Shown: positions 9,394-17,263, numbered from the stretch's first letter. The stretch is DNA of 64,000 bases from Edaphobacter modestus (GCF_004217555.1 NZ_SHKW01000002.1:310001-374000); one strand, 5' to 3'. Program-made: numbers and translations. Notes: generated from the sequence alone by a model not told the origin.

Positions 9394-9971
9394 TTACGGG
9401 CCGTCCGTGTGTCCGGGATGCTCCTTAAAGTACTGCAGGCAGGCCAAGAGAGAGGTGCTCTCACCATCGATATTGTTGACGGCAATCCGGGGTAATTTTA
9501 CTTTGCCACCTGGGGCCACGATGACCTCGTAGATTCCCTGATTGCCGGAGCTGCTTGCGACCTCTGCTGGAACTCCGTAAGCCTTTGCAATCGCTTGATC
9601 CGGGTCAGCAAGCAAAGTAAACGTAAGTTCGTTTTTCTCTGCCCAGACCTTGTTGCTTTCGGGCGTTGTGCGGCCTATACCGATGACCGAGGCGTTGAAC
9701 GCGTTGAACTTTGCAAGGTCCCGTTGCAAATTGCGGGCCGCCAAGCCCATCTCGTCGCTCGAATGGTCTCCAAAGAAGAACAGAATGATCCATTCCCCTT
9801 TATAGTCCTGAGCGAAACTTTGGAGCCGGTTTGCGACTGAAGTTGGAAATCGGGCGCTGCATCTCCAGGTTCAGGCAGGCCGGATGCGAAGGGACTCACG
9901 GCCACCAAGAGCGAGCAGCGAACCACTCGGCGTATGAGAGTTGAGTATGTCATAGCAGGCCTCCGGCTCAC
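9394..9971 (-). pseudogene. Peroxiredoxin-like (AhpC/TSA fold) protein, frameshifted
   Basis: The N-terminal half (LPEPGDAAPDFQLQSQTGSKVSL after a signal peptide) is in one frame. The continuation (YKGEWIILFFFGDHSSDEMGLAARNLQRDLAKFNAF ... TFTLLADPDQAIAKAYGV, described here in parts) is in another, and the switch lies near 9820. The two halves together match the thioredoxin-fold peroxiredoxin plan. The peroxidatic Cys segment (PxxxTxxC) is replaced by GDHSSDEM, so even the unshifted protein would lack the usual catalytic cysteine. Its end overlaps the next remnant by 4 bp. This is probably a decayed gene; a sequencing indel would explain the frame break but not the missing Cys. Confidence 0.7.
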
Positions 9972-10597
9972 TTCTTCATTTCCTTGTAATCGCGGCCCCC
10001 CTGATGCAGGACCAGGTAGTCTACGCTGCCTTTATCGTCGGTATGAAATTCGATCTCGGCATCGTCCACCTTCATAAAGAAGGTGGACGCTGATTCTGGA
10101 AAGATGGGGAACTTTTTCTGACCTGTAGCCTGTGCAAAAAGCTGGTCCCCTTCGAGCGTGTAGACAACGCTAAAGGTGGGAGTCGCCATATAGGTTCCCA
10201 CGTACCGTTCCAGCATGCTTCGGTCCACCTTCGCCAAGGTGCGGGTGACGGGCTGTAAGTCTGGCCATTTGTACTCAACGGCTAATACTTCGCATCAGTT
10301 CATTCGCGATTTCTGCTCCGCCAACTGCATTGGTCATCACGATCGCCCCGTCACCGCTCTTCTCGTAAGCAACGAGCAAGCTCTGGAATCCTTTGTTCAC
10401 GCCCCCGTGAGTGAAGTATGGGTTCGCGTCGTTGCCACCAAGTTCTATACCGAGGCCCCAGTGATTCTTGCCGGGCGTCAGCATCGCCGTTGTCATGGCA
10501 GAGTCGAGAACGTGGTTCGCTTTTCCCGTGAGGGACCCCTGAACTTCGAGGATGTATTTCGCTAGATCGGACGGCGTGGTCCACAAGCCGGCAGCGG
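9968..10597 (-). pseudogene. Serine beta-lactamase-like hydrolase, C-terminal remnant
   Basis: Starts abruptly at the IS element boundary (AAGLWTTPSDLAKYILEVQ) and continues with the HGGVNKGFQ motif of class-C/DD-peptidase-like hydrolases, where HGG serves as the KTG-equivalent. A frame change near 10270 leads into the small C-terminal domain (LERYVGTYMATPTF ... DYLVLHQGG) often attached to these proteins. The catalytic SxxK part is missing because the 5' half was lost at the IS6 insertion. It is doubly broken and therefore not functional. Its stop overlaps the peroxiredoxin remnant by 4 bp, so they once formed an operon. Confidence 0.8.
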
Positions 10598-11368
10598 GGC
10601 ATCGTCAACTTAACGGTGAGCGGCGGGGCATTAGTGCAGGAAAGCAGAGAGTGGCCTACCTGACGAGCTAGGGAAGGAGATTCGCGAGGGCGGTCTTGTT
10701 CCAGAGGTGAAACGCTTGCTTGAGCAGCCGCCGATGGCGGGCTGCGGAGAGGAGATGCCGGCGCAAGCGAAAGGGAGCGTTGATCGACTCGAACACACAG
10801 AGAAAACGTTGAGCGTGCTCTGGAGAGTGAAAGCGCTTCATCTGCCTTTCTCGCATACGGGTTGGCTGATGCGAGTTCTCAGCTCGGTTGTTCAGACAAC
10901 GGCTTTGCCGGTGTTCCACGTCAGGCAAAATCAGCTTCTTTGCTGCAGCATAGCTCCGCAGCTTGCGAAAGAAACGCAAAGCGGCCCAACGGTCCCGGCG
11001 TGGCTGTACCAGAATATCGATGACCGCTCCGTTCTGGTCCACGGCCCGCCACAAGTAATGCTGGACTCCATTCATCTTGAGGAAGACTTCGTCCAGGTGC
11101 CACTTCCCTCCGAACCGAGCTCGCTTCTTTCTCAGCCGGGCAGCGTAGACGGAGCCGAACTTGCGGCACCATTCCCGGACTGTTTCATATGTCACCGGGA
11201 CGCCTCGCTTCGCCATCATCTCCTCGATGTTCCGATAGCTCAAGGCAAAGCGAAAGTACAGCCATACACATTGCTCCACCACTTCGACTGGAAAACGGTG
11301 CCGACGATATCTGCTCTCAGACGTACTCACCTCGTCAGCTTCTCACACATCCTTAAGTTGACAATGCC
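10598..11368 (-). mobile_element. IS6-family insertion sequence
   Basis: The ends are 14-bp inverted repeats with one mismatch: GGCATCGTCAACTT at 10598-10611 and AAGTTGACAATGCC at 11355-11368. They enclose one transposase gene, and the 771-bp length suits the IS6 family. The 8 bp flanking each side (GGCAGCGG and GGTAAGAA) do not match, so there is no target duplication. A beta-lactamase-like remnant abuts the left end and a SnoaL-like remnant the right end, as expected if the element mediated a deletion or was one partner in a recombination. Confidence 0.88.
10668..11330 (-). CDS. IS6-family transposase, internally deleted
   Basis: 220 residues with the IS6 signatures SYRNIEEMM, GGKWHLDEVFLKMNG (first catalytic Asp) and LNNRAENSHQPTRMRERQMKRF (catalytic Glu). 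Between RFFRK and LRSYAAAKK about 17 residues normally ending in VTDK are missing. That segment carries the second Asp of the DDE triad. The junction AAGCTG occurs once where two copies would be expected, consistent with deletion between short direct repeats. The reading frame is kept, but the protein should be inactive. The missing segment is inferred from memory of the family layout. Confidence 0.85.
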   Translation of the reverse strand: MSTSESRYRRHRFPVEVVEQCVWLYFRFALSYRNIEEMMAKRGVPVTYETVREWCRKFGSVYAARLRKKRARFGGKWHLDEVFLKMNGVQHYLWRAVDQNGAVIDILVQPRRDRWAALRFFRKLRSYAAAKKLILPDVEHRQSRCLNNRAENSHQPTRMRERQMKRFHSPEHAQRFLCVFESINAPFRLRRHLLSAARHRRLLKQAFHLWNKTALANLLP

Positions 11369-11525
11369 GGTAAGAAGATACATTTCGCAGGTATCACCAT
11401 CTTGCGGCTCAGCGGAGGCAAATCGTTGAAGAGTCTGGACTCGATGATGGAGTAACCGCACTGCGGCAACTTAGCCTCCTGTGCGAGGCCGACGCTGCGG
11501 AATCTATCTGTGCTCAATATTGCTA
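11369..11525 (+). pseudogene. SnoaL-like cyclase, C-terminal remnant
   Basis: Immediately right of the IS6 end the sequence reads KKIHFAGITILRLSGGK and, after a small deletion near 11435, GLDDGVTALRQLSLL. This matches the C-terminus of the intact paralogue just downstream (RKMHFTGVTILKLKGGKIV ... GLDDGVTALTQLGLL). The upstream two thirds were lost at the IS boundary. It is a third relative of this family in the window, besides 11758-12303 and 17264-17725. Confidence 0.8.
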
Positions 11526-11648
11526 ACGGCCCCAAAGATGAGGGGGCGGTAGTTCTTTGCTACCCCTCATTGTTGTCCAAAACGCGGCAGGAAAAACCCA
11601 GGCTGGTTTCTCCCTGCACCCTCATTCCGCTTTATCTCGACCGGAAGC

Positions 11649-11700
11649 GGGATTTGAGAGCAAGATTCGGAGTGCCAAGCCCATCTCATCTCGTTACCTT
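11649..11700 (+). promoter_or_regulatory. Ada-type box and promoter of the SnoaL-like gene
   Basis: GAT-TTGAGA-GCAA (11651-11663) followed by CGGAGTG ending at 11674, then exactly 20 nt, then TACCTT (11695-11700) as a -10 element. It fits the AAT-N6-GCAA A-box/B-box pattern known for E. coli Ada with A changed to G at the first position. The start codon follows 83 nt after CGGAGTG. Confidence 0.72.
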
Positions 11701-11757
11701 CGCCAAGTAGCGAAGATTGTTTCAGATTCGTTGAGCAACCAAAGAGAGGATGTGCAG

Positions 11758-12303
11758 ATGAGCCGAATATTGGATCGCAGAAATGCTCTAAAGATGGGAC
11801 TGCTTGCCACCGCAGGGGTGGGAGCACTGTCTCGTCGCGCCGAGGCAAGCACTGGCTTGCAATCGCAAAATGAGGCCGTGGTAGGACGGTGGTTTACAGA
11901 ATTTTGGGGCAAGACCTACAATCCTGCCGTCGTAGACGAGCTTGCAGCGCCTGACATGCTGCTCAAGTATTCTCTGCACAAGCCTCGACATGGCCGCGAA
12001 GACATCAAGGCATTCATGCACGGTTTTCGCGCGGCGTTTCCAGACCTAAATTTCTGGGGAACGGCACCTCTGTTAGCCGACGGTGACTATGTGATTGGAC
12101 AGTGGGAGGGCAGTGGCACGCATACAGGCCCGGCATTCAGTGATTTTCTGGTGGGCTCTCTGCCTGCAAATAGCGGTCGGAAGATGCACTTCACCGGAGT
12201 CACCATACTGAAGCTCAAGGGCGGGAAGATCGTTCAAGAGATTGGGCTCGATGACGGTGTAACCGCGCTGACCCAGCTCGGCCTGCTCGTCAAGCCTTCC
12301 TGA
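11758..12303 (+). CDS. Tat-exported SnoaL-like ester cyclase family protein
   Basis: 181 residues from the ATG at 11758, preceded by AAAGAGAGGA at good spacing; longer in-frame starts upstream cross the promoter and are rejected. The leader (DRRNALKMGLLATAGVGALS) looks like a Tat signal. The mature part (VVGRWFTEFWGK ... DIKAFMHGFRAAFPDLNFWG ... VIGQWEGSGTHTG) is a SnoaL-like NTF2-fold domain of the ester-cyclase type. Reaction and substrate are unknown. It has its own Ada-type promoter and a terminator behind it, so it is probably monocistronic and damage-induced. The paralogue at 17264-17725 has the same domain without a leader. Confidence 0.85.
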   Translation: MSRILDRRNALKMGLLATAGVGALSRRAEASTGLQSQNEAVVGRWFTEFWGKTYNPAVVDELAAPDMLLKYSLHKPRHGREDIKAFMHGFRAAFPDLNFWGTAPLLADGDYVIGQWEGSGTHTGPAFSDFLVGSLPANSGRKMHFTGVTILKLKGGKIVQEIGLDDGVTALTQLGLLVKPS

Positions 12304-12360
12304 TCGGAGAATCTTTGCTTTAGGTTCCGGCAAATGAAGGCACGCCTTCCATCGCTGGAT

Positions 12361-12395
12361 GAGGTCTGCACCTTCGGGTGCGGGCCTCATTTTTT
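12361..12395 (+). terminator. Rho-independent terminator after the SnoaL-like gene
   Basis: Stem GAGG..TGCACC with loop TTCG and return GGTGCG..CCTC, followed by ATTTTTTC. It lies 57 bp after the SnoaL-like stop and just before the convergent CDP-alcohol transferase gene ends. Confidence 0.8.
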
Positions 12396-12410
12396 CTATG
12401 CTTCGACGAC

Positions 12411-13130
12411 CTAAACGATGCCCGACAGTTTTGATTTGATAGCAAAAGCCGGAGCGCCGATTACCCGGTATGTCGATATTTTCCCCCCAGTGCTCCTATG
12501 GGGATCAGCAAGCGCAAAGCGCAGACGATTCCATATAGTCGCAACTAGTGCAAGACAGAGCACGGGCACGAGAAGCCATGCGCCTTCCGGAAGCTTGCCG
12601 TACACAACCGTCACCCACCCGATGAGGGCGAGAACGATTGACCGGTCGCTCTTTCCGAGTGGGCCTTCCAGGCGGCGATCACTGCCCAGCAGAGGGCCGA
12701 TAATTCCAGCAACCTCACTCAGGACGATGAGGGCGATAAGGAAGACAATCCGCACAACTGAAAATGGCGGAACGAAAGCCAGCGGAAAAAACAGTGCGAT
12801 GTCCGAAATGATGTCTCCTGCTTCGTTCAGGAAACCGCCCGGTCGACTCTTCTGGCCGAACTCGATTGCCAGCGTGCCGTCGATCGTCGCGCATATCGTG
12901 CGCATCACTAACCAAATACGCAGTGCCGTGAATGACGCCGGATGGGTTGGAAAGCAGCAAAGCATCGTACCAACCATGATCGATCCGATAAGGGAGATTA
13001 TCGTCACCTGATTGGCGGTGACTCCGGCCCCGGCAAGTCGAGCCGTGATCGGCCGGAAAATCCTCCTCAACCTCGGCTTTATGAATGTCAGAGTGGTAGC
13101 CCCGAGGAATGGCGCATGCGGTCGTGACAC
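12411..13130 (-). CDS. CDP-alcohol phosphatidyltransferase family membrane protein
   Basis: 239 residues beginning with GTG at 13130 (MSRPHAPFLGATTLTF); later starts are possible. Residues about 45-70, 105-140 and 160-185 are hydrophobic helices. The family motif DGxxAR-x8-G-x3-D-x3-D appears as DGTLAIEFGQKSRPGGFLNE followed by AGDIISD, so the motif Arg is Ile here. Family members transfer a phospho-alcohol from a CDP-activated donor within the membrane. The cytidylyltransferase at 13459 is divergent and could supply a CDP-activated donor. The substrate is not known and the Arg loss makes activity uncertain. An Ada-type box lies just upstream in the same orientation. Confidence 0.78.
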   Translation of the reverse strand: MSRPHAPFLGATTLTFIKPRLRRIFRPITARLAGAGVTANQVTIISLIGSIMVGTMLCCFPTHPASFTALRIWLVMRTICATIDGTLAIEFGQKSRPGGFLNEAGDIISDIALFFPLAFVPPFSVVRIVFLIALIVLSEVAGIIGPLLGSDRRLEGPLGKSDRSIVLALIGWVTVVYGKLPEGAWLLVPVLCLALVATIWNRLRFALADPHRSTGGKISTYRVIGAPAFAIKSKLSGIV

Positions 13131-13155
13131 GAAGGCCGAGCGCTTTCCTCGAACA

Positions 13156-13180
13156 CACTCCGGTTGTTGCTTTCAAATTG
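13156..13180 (-). promoter_or_regulatory. Ada-type box upstream of the CDP-alcohol transferase
   Basis: On the minus strand AAT-TTGAAA-GCAA is followed by CAACCGGAGTG, matching the boxes of the neighbouring genes closely. The -10 position (20 nt on) reads CCTTCG, not TANNNT, and the GTG start would lie at about +1. This copy may therefore be non-functional, or the true start is further downstream. Confidence 0.5.
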
Positions 13181-13365
13181 GGCGACCCATGATCCTGCCG
13201 AATGCTACTGCCGTTTAGGGCGACGCGCGTGATGCTTTCGATATAGGAGAGGCCCTTCAGTGCCTTATCGGTTCGGGATGACATTCCTGAATCGATAACA
13301 AGAGCGCATCGAGAATGCACCCATTCTCATTTCGCGCTCGTCGTGTCCGCGCGGCGTGTGGATTC

Positions 13366-13417
13366 GGAATTTCCGCGCAAGAAACGGAGTGTGCTGAATC
13401 GGATGCGGCAGTAAGTT
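13366..13417 (+). promoter_or_regulatory. Ada-type box and promoter of the cytidylyltransferase
   Basis: AAT-TTCCGC-GCAA followed by GAAACGGAGTG ending at 13391, a 20-nt spacer and TAAGTT (13412-13417). The six spacer bases between A and B boxes differ from the other copies, while AAT, GCAA, CGGAGTG and the -10 spacing are kept. Confidence 0.68.
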
Positions 13418-13458
13418 TTGGACAGCAGTATGAAACACCTCTTGGAGGACACGCCATC

Positions 13459-13923
13459 ATGATCCGAATCGGCTACGCGCCTGGCGCCTATGATCTCTTT
13501 CACGTCGGGCACCTCAACCTCCTGCGACAGGCCAAGGAGCACTGCGACTTCCTCATTGCCGGCGTCGTGGCCGATGACGTTCTCACCCGGCACAAAGAGG
13601 TCACGCCCGTCGTTCCGCTCGCCGAACGTCTTGAGATTATCCGCAGCGTCCGCTTCGTCGATGCGGCGTTGCCCGCCATGACCAACGACAAGGTCGAGAT
13701 ATGGAAGGATCTTCGGTTCAATGTCCTGTTCAAGGGCAACGACTGGCAGGGTACGGAGAAGGGTAACAAGCTTGAGCGTGATTTCGCAGCGCTCGGGGTC
13801 GAAGTCGTTTATTCCCCTACGCACTCTCCACTTCGAGCACTGCACGCCGCCGCGTCCTGCGAAACATCGAGCAGCTCGCCTCAGTCCCTCGCGACCGGCC
13901 CGTCGCCTGACTGCGCCGAGTGA
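13459..13923 (+). CDS. Glycerol-3-phosphate-cytidylyltransferase-like protein, C-terminal frameshift
   Basis: Start ATG at 13459 with TTGGAGGA in front. IRIGYAPGAYDLFHVGHLNL carries the HxGH nucleotidyltransferase motif and the chain follows the TagD-type plan (VADDVLTRHKEVTPVVPLAERLEII, FKGNDWQGTEKG). Such enzymes make CDP-activated small alcohols from CTP. At 13808-13817 (TATTCCCC) one T appears missing: read in the next frame the end is YFPYALSTSSTARRRVLRN, the expected C-terminal motif, stopping near 13910. As written the protein ends in an unrelated tail. This is either a sequencing error or a recent mutation. It may work with the divergent CDP-alcohol transferase. Confidence 0.75.
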   Translation: MIRIGYAPGAYDLFHVGHLNLLRQAKEHCDFLIAGVVADDVLTRHKEVTPVVPLAERLEIIRSVRFVDAALPAMTNDKVEIWKDLRFNVLFKGNDWQGTEKGNKLERDFAALGVEVVYSPTHSPLRALHAAASCETSSSSPQSLATGPSPDCAE

Positions 13924-14035
13924 GAGAAACTCGCGATGAGCTACATACGTGAAAGCATTCTCGAACCGCATCGCTGCGAAGGTCTCAGCGATGCGGCCTC
14001 GCGCCCTCATTTCCCCTCCGCTCGACTCGGAACTC

Positions 14036-14086
14036 GAATTTGAAAGCAAGATTCGGAGTGCCCAGCTCAGCTCGTCCGGTTAGCTT
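14036..14086 (+). promoter_or_regulatory. Ada-type box and promoter of the DUF2059-like gene
   Basis: AAT-TTGAAA-GCAA, then GATTCGGAGTG ending at 14060, 20 nt, then TAGCTT (14081-14086). The ATG at 14144 is 83 nt after the box end, exactly as for the SnoaL-like gene at 11758. Confidence 0.75.
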
Positions 14087-14143
14087 TCAACCAGAACGGC
14101 GAAGTTGTCCAGATTCGCTGACACAGGCCCAAAGGATATGCGA

Positions 14144-14893
14144 ATGAGTCGGATGTTAGATCGGAGAAATGCTTTAAAGATGGGGGTGCTTACCGTTATT
14201 GGGTTAGGGGCTCTCTCTGGTCACCTTGAGGCGAGCGCTGGCTTGCAATCACAAAACAAGATCGCTCGAACAACTGTGACGGGTACCGGGCGGACAACTC
14301 CGCAGGCTGGAAAGACTACATCCAATGAGCTGCATCAGGCAGTGGCCTACATGCTCGATCCTGACGCGATGTCGAGGTCGATGGTGTCTTTCGTGGAAGA
14401 GAAGCGCCAAGAGGTGTTTGCTACCTCGCAGGATGCAGCGGAAGATATGAAGATGTATCCGGGCTTCGAAGACCGTGTGCGCCGTCGAGTAGCGCAGGAA
14501 GTGCGAAACACGGTTCTACAGAGGATTCCGGATCTCCAACGCCAATATGACGGTCTCCTGCGCCCGCGCCTTACTCCGGACGACATCAAGAGGTTGCTCG
14601 CCTTCGAAAGCGACCCGATCTCGGCGCAATTGCGCGGCCCCGCATATGTCCAGGCGCTCGAAGCGGACGATCCAAGCGGGGCCGATATATCCGAACGCAT
14701 TGTAGCCAAGATGACGCCGCAGCAACGCGCGTTCTCGGCACGTTTCCTGCGAAGCCCAGCCGGCAGGAAGGTCGTCGCGCTGGGGCCGCAGCTAGAAGCG
14801 CTCAGAAACGACTGGATACGACGCGCCGTAGACGAGGTCGCACGGCGCATGCCGGCCATCGCAGATTCGATCATCCAGCAGTACCAGCGATAG
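14144..14893 (+). CDS. Tat-leader DUF2059-like protein
   Basis: About 249 residues from MSRMLDRRN; an ATG six bases earlier (14138) is equally well placed. The leader DRRNALKMGVLTVIGLGALSG is nearly the same as that of the SnoaL-like protein at 11758, including the following AGLQSQN. The mature chain is mostly helical (MSRSMVSFVEEKRQEVF ... LTPDDIKRLLAFESDP ... MTPQQRAFSARFLRSPAGRKV), a pattern resembling DUF2059, whose function is not established. It has its own Ada-type promoter. The family call is tentative. Confidence 0.7.
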   Translation: MSRMLDRRNALKMGVLTVIGLGALSGHLEASAGLQSQNKIARTTVTGTGRTTPQAGKTTSNELHQAVAYMLDPDAMSRSMVSFVEEKRQEVFATSQDAAEDMKMYPGFEDRVRRRVAQEVRNTVLQRIPDLQRQYDGLLRPRLTPDDIKRLLAFESDPISAQLRGPAYVQALEADDPSGADISERIVAKMTPQQRAFSARFLRSPAGRKVVALGPQLEALRNDWIRRAVDEVARRMPAIADSIIQQYQR

Positions 14894-15020
14894 GCGAAGC
14901 TCACAATCGCCCGAGAGTATGTCGCGCGCGGGTGACTAGACGCTGTACTTCCCCAAGGTTGACTGGCAGATCACTTCTGAATTCGCACTATCGGTCTAGC
15001 CGTATCCGAAGCGGGATTCT

Positions 15021-15072
15021 GAAATTCGAGAGCAAGGAATGGAGTGTGGTTTCGAGTCAACATCGCTAGCTT
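15021..15072 (+). promoter_or_regulatory. Ada-type box and promoter of the vsr-ogt pair
   Basis: AAT-TCGAGA-GCAA, then GGAATGGAGTG ending at 15046, 20 nt, then TAGCTT (15067-15072). An ATG preceded by AAAGAGGA follows at 15110. Confidence 0.7.
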
Positions 15073-15109
15073 TGAATCGGCTGCATTTCTTGCTAAAGAG
15101 GATAAAGCG

Positions 15110-15659
15110 ATGCGTCATATCAGAATGTTGAAGTCGAAGACGAAGGGGGCCAGCGTGCTCTGCGACGCGAGCTGTCAAGCCTATCCAATCCTGGGCCTCC
15201 ACACCAGCAGTCAGGCGAGTGATGCAGGGCAACAAGTCGAGAGACACGAAGCCCGAGGTCGCTGTGAGATGCGCGATCCATGCGATGGGCATGCGTTATC
15301 GCGTCGCGTCGCGGCCAATCGCGGAAGTCAGGCGCACCGCCGATCTCGTTTTCCGTCGAGCAAAAGTCGCCGTGTTCGTGGATGGATGCTTTTGGCATGG
15401 ATGCCCCTTGCACCACGCACCGCCGAAGACGAATGCGGGCTATTGGGTACAGAAAATAGAGGGCAATAAGGCTCGCGATCAGCACACGACGGCTTTGCTT
15501 AAGGCCGCAGGTTGGAGAGTGTTGCGATTTTGGTCGCATGAGGAACCGACCGCGGTCGCAACTCGGATAGCGGAAGTGATCCAGAACGAAAGCAAGAATG
15601 CGGCGGACAGGTACGCCGATGAAAGGAGTGTTGTATGTCAGGAAATGAGCATTTTTTGA
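15110..15659 (+). CDS. Vsr-type DNA endonuclease, N-terminal frame problem
   Basis: The recognisable domain (MQGNKSRDTKPEVAVRCAIH, ADLVFRRAKVAVFVDGCFWH, then GCPLHH) matches very-short-patch repair endonucleases, with the catalytic Asp and His region intact. These nick next to T:G mismatches. The open frame for this domain begins at 15132 without an ATG, and the first usable codon is GTG at 15219, which would drop SWASTPAVRRV. The ATG at 15110, well placed behind the Ada-type promoter and AAAGAGGA, is in another frame, so an indel between about 15150 and 15190 is likely. The 3' end overlaps the start of the ogt-like gene by 25 bp. Confidence 0.72.
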
Positions 15660-16332
15660 TGGAGTGGCAGCTAGGCACTTTGACACTGGTGAACACGGAT
15701 GGCGTTTTGAGCGGTCCTATATGCCTGAACATTTGCGAGGTCCGCAAGTCGAGTCGCTAGGACCCAGGGTGTTGTCGGGTTTTGAGCTAGTCCGCTCAGA
15801 ACTTGCCGAATACTTCGATGGGAAGTGTAGAGAGTTTACGTTTCCCATCGCTCCGAAGGGCACGCCATTTCAACAACGGGTCTGGAGGATGCTTCGCGAT
15901 ACTCCCTACGGGGAGACACGCTCATACGGCCAGCTCGCAGATGCCCTCGGAAACCGCGAGGCAATTCGCGCTGTTGGGCTGGCGAACGGGAAGAATCCCA
16001 TTAGCATCGTCATCCCATGCCACCGGGTGCTGGGAAGCGATGGCAGCCTAACTGGCTATGCGGGCGGACTTGACCGCAAGAGATTCCTCCTGGAGATGGA
16101 AGGGGCCAGGGGCTTCCAACCAGATCAGGCTTTTGTAGGAACGCCGTTCGGTACTCGTCAGAGATACGCTGCGATGGTTCTGTACGGACTCCACAGTTCT
16201 CCCAAGGAGCCCCGCCTGCTTTCGCGGGATTTGAAAGCAAGAAACGGAGTTCGCATAGTCGGGAGCGTCGTTACGGTTGTTATGAGTAACGATATGTCTC
16301 GTAGAGGAGCGACCGATGGCGACCACAACTAA
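15635..16332 (+). pseudogene. ogt: Methylated-DNA-protein cysteine methyltransferase (Ogt type), frameshifted
   Basis: Start ATG at 15635 behind AAAGGAG, or the in-frame MEWQLGTLTLVNTDGVLSG eight codons later. After GVLSG one base is missing near 15715; the next frame continues YMPEHLRGPQVESLG ... GTPFQQRVWRMLRDTPYGETRSYG ... NPISIVIPCHRVLGSDGS. PCHRV holds the alkyl-acceptor Cys, so the domain itself is complete. The frame then runs past the expected end (RKRFLLEMEGA) through the next promoter to 16332, implying a lost stop or another indel near 16105. Repair of O6-alkylguanine is the family role. Confidence 0.78.
16226..16277 (+). promoter_or_regulatory. Ada-type box and promoter of the TMEM175-like gene
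   Basis: GAT-TTGAAA-GCAA, then GAAACGGAGTT ending at 16251, 20 nt, then TACGGT (16272-16277). The start codon at 16316 follows after 64 nt, with AGAGGAG in front. Confidence 0.73.
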
Positions 16333-17155
16333 ATGCGTTCAGACACCTGTCCGCGGTATCAATTATGTCCCTGTTATTTCCGGGTTTGGCCAACGTCTCA
16401 AACGAATGTTGCCCATTTCATCCTGGAGAACACTGGCAGTAAACGTAAAGAATTATGCTCGTCAGTCGAAACCTCCAGCCGTCCCAATGGACATCGAGGA
16501 GGGCCGTAAGGCAGAGCTGAGACTCGCTGATACCCGTCGTTCAGAAGCACTCAGTGATGCTGCCTTTGCCATCGTCATCACTTTGTTGGTCATTGAAATT
16601 CACCGTCCAAGCGCGGCGCCTGGACGATTGGCCGTGGAACTTCTGAAGGAATGGCCTTCCTATCTTACTTACGGAATCGCGTTCCTCAATGTGGGAGTGA
16701 TTTGGAGCAACCACCATTACCTTCTCGAACGCATTCGGAAAGTTGATTTGACGTTGAATTGGCTCAATCTCGGAATACTGGGAACGGCATCTCTGATTCC
16801 GTTTCCGGCCGGCGTGCTGGCAAGCGCGTTTGTAGGCGGTGACTTCGTGGATCAGAAGGCGGCGGTGGTCCTGTATGCGATTATTGCTGGATTAATGTCG
16901 GCAGCATGGGTGCCGACATACTGGCATCTGCACCGTCACCCTGAATTGGTAAAACCCGATGTGCCGGCGGGAACCTTCGCATCGCAGACGATGCGCCCAA
17001 TCTTTGGCGTCCTGCTGTACATCTTGGCTGGTCTATTGGGATGGTTCGTGCATCCCGTTGCAGCAGTGGCAATCTTTACATTTATGGCGGCGTACTATGC
17101 TGCGACAAGCCAATGCATTCACCGCGGCACCGTGATGAAAAATATAGAGGCGTAG
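16316..17155 (+). CDS. TMEM175-type (DUF1211) membrane protein
   Basis: 279 residues. After a 75-residue hydrophilic N-terminus comes RRSEALSDAAFAIVITLLVIEIHRP, the conserved first helix of TMEM175-family potassium channels (the R-x3-[F/L]SDA pattern). Five more hydrophobic helices follow (YLTYGIAFLNVGVIWSNHHY, LNLGILGTASLIPFP, VVLYAIIAGLMSAAWVP and two near the C-terminus), giving the usual six. Bacterial members conduct K+ in the cytoplasmic membrane. The long N-terminal extension is unusual. The Ada-type promoter directly upstream suggests alkylation-stress induction, which is an inference. Confidence 0.85.
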   Translation: MATTTKCVQTPVRGINYVPVISGFGQRLKRMLPISSWRTLAVNVKNYARQSKPPAVPMDIEEGRKAELRLADTRRSEALSDAAFAIVITLLVIEIHRPSAAPGRLAVELLKEWPSYLTYGIAFLNVGVIWSNHHYLLERIRKVDLTLNWLNLGILGTASLIPFPAGVLASAFVGGDFVDQKAAVVLYAIIAGLMSAAWVPTYWHLHRHPELVKPDVPAGTFASQTMRPIFGVLLYILAGLLGWFVHPVAAVAIFTFMAAYYAATSQCIHRGTVMKNIEA

Positions 17156-17263
17156 CATCAGGACAGAAAGCCTTGTCCGGGGAACGAAGGCTAAGGCGCT
17201 CTATGTTGCTTGCTAAATGAGATGATGGCGGCCGCCGCGTTGAGATAGCAGCCGCCGTCATCG

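Noticed and set aside
10707..11429. 240-residue plus-strand frame
   Set aside because: Antisense shadow of the IS6 transposase that crosses the element's end.
12715..13320. 201-residue minus-strand frame
   Set aside because: Overlaps the CDP-alcohol transferase in another frame; Arg/His-rich and without domain character.
15586..15605. Another Ada-box-like string (GAAAGCAAGAATGCGG) ahead of ogt
   Set aside because: It lies in the coding part of the vsr-like gene, lacks the A-box AAT and CGGAGTG, and has no -10 at the right distance.
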